In this document: positions 5,711-8,526 of the stretch, piece after piece
How the letters are laid out: each line of letters begins with the position of its first letter
Numbering within the stretch: position 1 is the stretch's first letter
NCBI GenBank assembly: GCA_036746875.1
Contig: DAIODI010000129.1
Location: 1 to 8,526 of the forward strand
Direction of reading: 5' to 3'
DNA length: 8,526 nt
DNA from: DAIODI01 sp036746875
Lineage (GTDB): Bacteria > Pseudomonadota > Alphaproteobacteria > Rhizobiales > Aestuariivirgaceae
Translations under genes and position numbers: made by a program
Notes under the pieces: model-generated
What the model saw: the letters and a program-made list of their open reading frames with translations, nothing else
The model's database searches: none
What the model was told of the DNA's origin: nothing

Positions 5711-5718
5711 TCGTGGGC

Positions 5719-7239
5719 ATGCAAGGGCTCCAGTTTCACCCCGGTCGAGAGCGCGTCGCTCCCGCAGCCGCCGGCGCCGTCGCCTTGAAGGAGACCTGGC
5801 AGCGCGTCGCCCGGCGGCTGAAGGTGACGCTTGGCGAGGACCTCTATTCGAGCTGGTTCGCCCGCATGGAGGCCGAGACGCTCGACGACGGCCGGCTGGT
5901 GCTCTCCGTCCCCACGCGGTTTCTGCGCAACTGGATCAACACCCATTACGCCGACACGCTCGCCAAGGCGGCCGAATCCGAATTCGGCCCGCTGACGGCG
6001 GTGAGCGTGCAGGTGCGCACCCGTGGCTTGCCGCAGGCGGCCAACGCCGCAAGCCCGCCCGCAGCCGATCCGCGCCCCTCCCACCACGAGCCCGCGGCGA
6101 CGCCCTGCGACAACCGCGCCGCCGTCGTGCCGCTGCACCCGCAAGGCGCGCCCGCCGCCGCCCAGCTTCGCGCCCCGTTCGGCGGCGAGCGCGGCTCGCC
6201 GCTCGACCATGCGCTGACCTTCGAGACGTTCGTCGCCGGCAAATCGAACGCCCTCGCCCTCGCGGCGGCGATGCGTGTCGCCGACGCCGCTGCGGGCGCG
6301 CCGCTCAGTTTCAACCCGCTCTACATCCACTCGGCGGCGGGTCTCGGCAAGACCCACCTCCTCAACGCGGTGTCGTGGCGCATCCGCGAGCGCGAGGCCG
6401 GGCGCAGGGTGCTGTTCATCACCGCCGAGCGCTTCATGTACCACTTCCTCGCTGCGCTGAAGGCGCGCGACGTGCTGTCCTTCAAGGATTATTTCCACTC
6501 CGTCGACGTGCTGATCATCGACGATTTCCAGTTCCTGCAGGGCAAATCGATGCAGCAGGAGTTCTGCCATACCTTCAACTCGCTCGTGGACAGCAAGCGC
6601 CAGGTGATCGTCGCCGCCGACGTGCCGCCGGCCCAGCTCGACAGCCTCGACCAGCGGATGCGCTCACGCATGGCGGGCGGCCTCGTCGTCGATATCGAGA
6701 TGCCCGACCTCGAATTGCGGCGGGAGATTCTCGCCTCGCGGGTCCAGCAGCTCAAGCGCAAGGATCCGGCGCTGGGCGTCGGGCTCGACGTGATCGATTT
6801 CATCGCCGCGCGAATTGACGGCGGCGGCCGCGAACTAGAAGGCGCGCTCAACCGCGTCGTCGCCCGTCACGAGCTCACCCGCGCGCCGGTCTCGGTCGAT
6901 CTTGCCGCCATGGCGCTGCGCGATCTCGCCCTCTCGGGCGAGCCGCCCCGCATCCGCATCGACGACATCCTCAAGGTGGTGGGCCGCCACTACAACGTGG
7001 GGCGCGCCGATCTCCTGTCGCCGCGCCGCGCCCAGGCGATCGTGCGGCCGCGCCAGGTGGGCATGTACCTCGCCAAGAAGCTCACCGCGCGCTCGCTGCC
7101 GGAAATCGGCCGGCGGTTCGGCGGCCGCGATCATTCGACGGTGCTGCACGCCGTTCGCAAGATCGAGGAACTGATGGCCAGCGACGACCGTCTCGCCCGC
7201 GAAGTCGGCTTGCTCGCCAAGATGATCGAGCAGCCGTGA
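5719..7239 (+). CDS. dnaA: DnaA, chromosomal replication initiator
   Basis: DnaA is an AAA+ ATPase that binds DnaA boxes, melts the origin and recruits the replicative helicase. The 506 residues show all four domains. Domain I (about 22-100) includes WQRVARRLK and YSSWF. A Pro/Ala-rich linker (about 103-160) forms domain II. Domain III (about 165-385) has the P-loop SAAGLGKT (205-212, Lys211), Walker B VLIIDD (264-269), the Arg-rich QRMRSR stretch (312-317) that includes the expected arginine finger, and sensor II Arg371 in GGGRELEGALNRV. Domain IV carries the DNA-binding helix-turn-helix with EIGRRFGGRDHSTVLHAV (462-479). The first P-loop position is Ser rather than the Gly of E. coli DnaA, which I believe also occurs in Rhizobiales, and the sensor I area reads AADVPP. 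The start is set by a strong ribosome-binding site. dnaN follows after 86 bp. Confidence 0.97.
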   Translation: MQGLQFHPGRERVAPAAAGAVALKETWQRVARRLKVTLGEDLYSSWFARMEAETLDDGRLVLSVPTRFLRNWINTHYADTLAKAAESEFGPLTAVSVQVRTRGLPQAANAASPPAADPRPSHHEPAATPCDNRAAVVPLHPQGAPAAAQLRAPFGGERGSPLDHALTFETFVAGKSNALALAAAMRVADAAAGAPLSFNPLYIHSAAGLGKTHLLNAVSWRIREREAGRRVLFITAERFMYHFLAALKARDVLSFKDYFHSVDVLIIDDFQFLQGKSMQQEFCHTFNSLVDSKRQVIVAADVPPAQLDSLDQRMRSRMAGGLVVDIEMPDLELRREILASRVQQLKRKDPALGVGLDVIDFIAARIDGGGRELEGALNRVVARHELTRAPVSVDLAAMALRDLALSGEPPRIRIDDILKVVGRHYNVGRADLLSPRRAQAIVRPRQVGMYLAKKLTARSLPEIGRRFGGRDHSTVLHAVRKIEELMASDDRLAREVGLLAKMIEQP

Positions 7240-7269
7240 CCGGGCCCGACCAGGCCCTTGCGCGCCACC

Positions 7270-7293
7270 GGGCCGATGCGCCAATGTCGGCCC
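7270..7293. repeat. Stem-loop between dnaA and dnaN
   Basis: GGGCCGA (7270-7276) and TCGGCCC (7287-7293) form a perfect 7-bp stem with a 10-nt loop in the 86-bp gap, about 30 bp before the dnaN start. Only a short T-rich patch (GGTTT, 7302-7306) follows, so it may be an attenuator or processing site rather than a full terminator. Confidence 0.4.
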
Positions 7294-7325
7294 CTTGGGT
7301 CGGTTTCTGACGCCAGAGGGAGAGG

Positions 7326-8441
7326 ATGCGCCTCGTCGTCGAACGTTCGCAGTTCCTGAAGTCGCTCAACCACGTCCAGTCGGTCGTCGAGCGCCGCAAC
7401 ACGATTCCGATCCTCTCCAACGTGCTGATCCAGGCCGGTCGCCGGCAGATCCGGCTGATCGCCACGGACCTCGACATCGAGGTGCTGGAGAGCCTTCCCG
7501 CCGACGTGATGCGCGAAGGGGCCATCACGGCGCCGGCGCATATGCTCTACGACATCGTCCGCAAGCTCCCCGACGGCTCGCAGCTCGAGGTGCAGACCGA
7601 CGACAAGCGGCTGACGATCACGGCGGGGCGCTCGCGGTTCCAGTTGCAGACCCTGCCGCCGGAGGACTTTCCCGATCTGTCCGCCGGCGAGTTCTCCCAC
7701 CGTTTCCGCGTCAACGCCGCCGACCTCAGGCGGCTGATCGAAAGGACGCGCTTCGCGATCTCCACCGAGGAAACGCGCTATTACCTCAACGGCATCTACC
7801 TGCACGAGGTGCCGAACGCCCCCGGCGGGCCGGTCCTGCGCGCGGTCTCGACCGACGGCCACCGGCTGGCGCTTGCCGAACTCGACCGGCCAGAAGGCGT
7901 CGCGGGCATGCCGGGCGGCATCGTGCCGCGCAAGACCGTTCTGGAGCTGGCCAAGCTCGCCGAAGCGACTACCGACGACATCGAGATCGCCCTGTCGGCC
8001 TCGAAGATCCGCTTCGCTTTCGACGGCCTCGTCCTCACCTCGAAGCTGATCGACGGCACCTTCCCCGATTACGAGCGGGTGATCCCGCGCGGCAACGACA
8101 AGGTGCTCGAGGTGGACACGAAACTGTTCGCCCAGGCCGTCGACCGCGTATCGACCATCTCCAGCGAGAAGGGCCGGGCGGTGAAGCTCAACATCGCCTC
8201 GGGGCGTCTCGTGCTGTCGGTCAACAATCCGGAATCCGGCTCGGCCGAGGAGGAGATCGTCGCCGACTATTCGGCCGATCCGATCGATATCGGCTTCAAT
8301 TCCCGCTACCTGCTCGACATCGCGGCGCAATTCCGCAGCGAGACGGCGGTGTTCCGGCTGGCCGATTCCGGCTCTCCGACGGTGATCCGCGAGCATGGCG
8401 ACGAGCGCACGCTCTACGTGCTCATGCCGATGCGGGTCTGA
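7326..8441 (+). CDS. dnaN: DnaN, DNA polymerase III beta subunit (sliding clamp)
   Basis: The clamp is a ring-shaped homodimer that tethers Pol III and other polymerases and repair factors to DNA, and takes part in Hda-type regulation of DnaA. The 371 residues match the family length and should form three similar clamp domains. Recognisable blocks are ERRNTIPILSNVL (22-34), RYYLNGIYLH (151-160), STDGHRLAL (175-183), which lines the partner-binding cleft, LIDGTFPDYERVIP (241-254) and the C-terminal YVLMPMRV (364-371), which also belongs to the cleft. The ATG is preceded by a purine-rich GAGGGAG (7316-7322), rather close to the start. It follows dnaA in the same direction, as in most bacteria; recF or another gene would be expected beyond the window edge. 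Nothing looks truncated or altered. Confidence 0.97.
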   Translation: MRLVVERSQFLKSLNHVQSVVERRNTIPILSNVLIQAGRRQIRLIATDLDIEVLESLPADVMREGAITAPAHMLYDIVRKLPDGSQLEVQTDDKRLTITAGRSRFQLQTLPPEDFPDLSAGEFSHRFRVNAADLRRLIERTRFAISTEETRYYLNGIYLHEVPNAPGGPVLRAVSTDGHRLALAELDRPEGVAGMPGGIVPRKTVLELAKLAEATTDDIEIALSASKIRFAFDGLVLTSKLIDGTFPDYERVIPRGNDKVLEVDTKLFAQAVDRVSTISSEKGRAVKLNIASGRLVLSVNNPESGSAEEEIVADYSADPIDIGFNSRYLLDIAAQFRSETAVFRLADSGSPTVIREHGDERTLYVLMPMRV

Positions 8442-8526
8442 AGCCCTGCGGAAGCGGTTCCAAATCGCGGGATTCCTTGCTTTTTCCGGGTTTTGAGCCC
8501 ATATCTTCCGGGTGATTCCCGACCCG
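8442..8526. other. Intergenic region after dnaN with two GANTC sites and an 8-bp direct repeat
   Basis: No gene starts within these 85 bp. GATTC occurs at 8471-8475 and 8514-8518. TTCCGGGT is repeated at 8484-8491 and 8506-8513, 22 bp apart. TTGCTT (8477-8482) and TATCTT (8502-8507) resemble promoter elements but with a long 19-bp spacer. It may be the promoter region of the next gene; no good terminator for dnaN is visible. Confidence 0.35.

Larger units (their letters stand above)
4855..5718. other. Long gene-free region upstream of dnaA (possible dnaA control region, possible origin)
   Basis: No convincing coding sequence lies in these 864 bp; the short open frames match nothing I recognise and vary in composition. 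The stretch contains an AT-rich island (4949-4976), a CtrA-like motif (5073-5088), an AT-rich inverted repeat (5149-5171), a strong hairpin (5551-5572), a tandem 10-bp repeat (5651-5670) and GANTC sites at 5111, 5195 and 5692. No exact DnaA box (TTATCCACA) was found; the nearest is seven of nine at 4967-4975. No convincing dnaA promoter could be picked by eye. The likely role is control of dnaA transcription. An origin role is unproven: in several alphaproteobacteria the origin lies elsewhere, near hemE. Confidence 0.6.

Noticed and set aside
5524..5718. N-terminal extension of dnaA (65 further in-frame codons)
   Set aside because: The extension has no DnaA-like sequence and runs through the hairpin and tandem repeat, while ATG 5719 has a perfect Shine-Dalgarno site at the right distance.
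6331..6354. Ser in place of the first P-loop Gly of DnaA as a sign of lost ATP binding
   Set aside because: The essential GxGKT part and Lys211 are present, Walker B and the sensor residues are intact, and I believe similar P-loops occur in Rhizobiales DnaA.
7131..8396. A 421-codon minus-strand open frame opposite dnaN and the end of dnaA
   Set aside because: It shadows the well-supported dnaN gene and has no recognisable domain.

Overview
The window is high-GC, tightly packed bacterial chromosome. Its gene content (ubiquinone genes ubiE and ubiB, a mutM/fpg gene, then rpsT-dnaA-dnaN in a row) and the style of the proteins point to an alphaproteobacterium, probably of the Hyphomicrobiales/Rhizobiales type. 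That placement is inferred from protein character and gene order; no search was run.

Layout. Positions 1-804 (+) hold the C-terminal part of an FAD/NAD-binding oxidoreductase of the NADH:flavin oxidoreductase / dienoyl-CoA reductase family, cut by the window edge. A perfect hairpin at 820-848 sits between it and the convergent ubiE-ubiB operon (3232 down to 863, minus strand). ubiB is interrupted by an in-frame TAG at 1841-1843. The two halves are in the same frame, join without gain or loss of codons, and together have the normal family length and motifs. ubiE is full length but carries Tyr99 where the family normally has the acidic residue that holds the SAM ribose. A 72-bp divergent spacer separates ubiE from mutM (3305-4201, +). 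rpsT (4516-4779) follows, with a clear sigma70-type promoter and a textbook intrinsic terminator. An 864-bp gene-free stretch (4855-5718) leads to dnaA (5719-7239), then dnaN (7326-8441), and 85 bp of the next intergenic region.

Function. The plus-strand block is core replication and translation: initiator DnaA, sliding clamp DnaN, ribosomal protein S20 and the oxidised-guanine glycosylase MutM. The minus-strand block serves ubiquinone synthesis. The stretch upstream of dnaA is the richest in unassigned structure. It holds an AT-rich island with a run of nine A and a DnaA-box-like 9-mer, a CtrA-like TTAA-N7-TAAAC motif, two inverted repeats, a tandem 10-bp repeat and three GANTC sites. It could be a dnaA control region, and less certainly part of an origin.

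I found no new multi-gene system, mobile element, CRISPR array or tRNA/rRNA gene. The points most worth a second look are the amber codon in ubiB, the Asp-to-Tyr change in UbiE, and the architecture upstream of dnaA.
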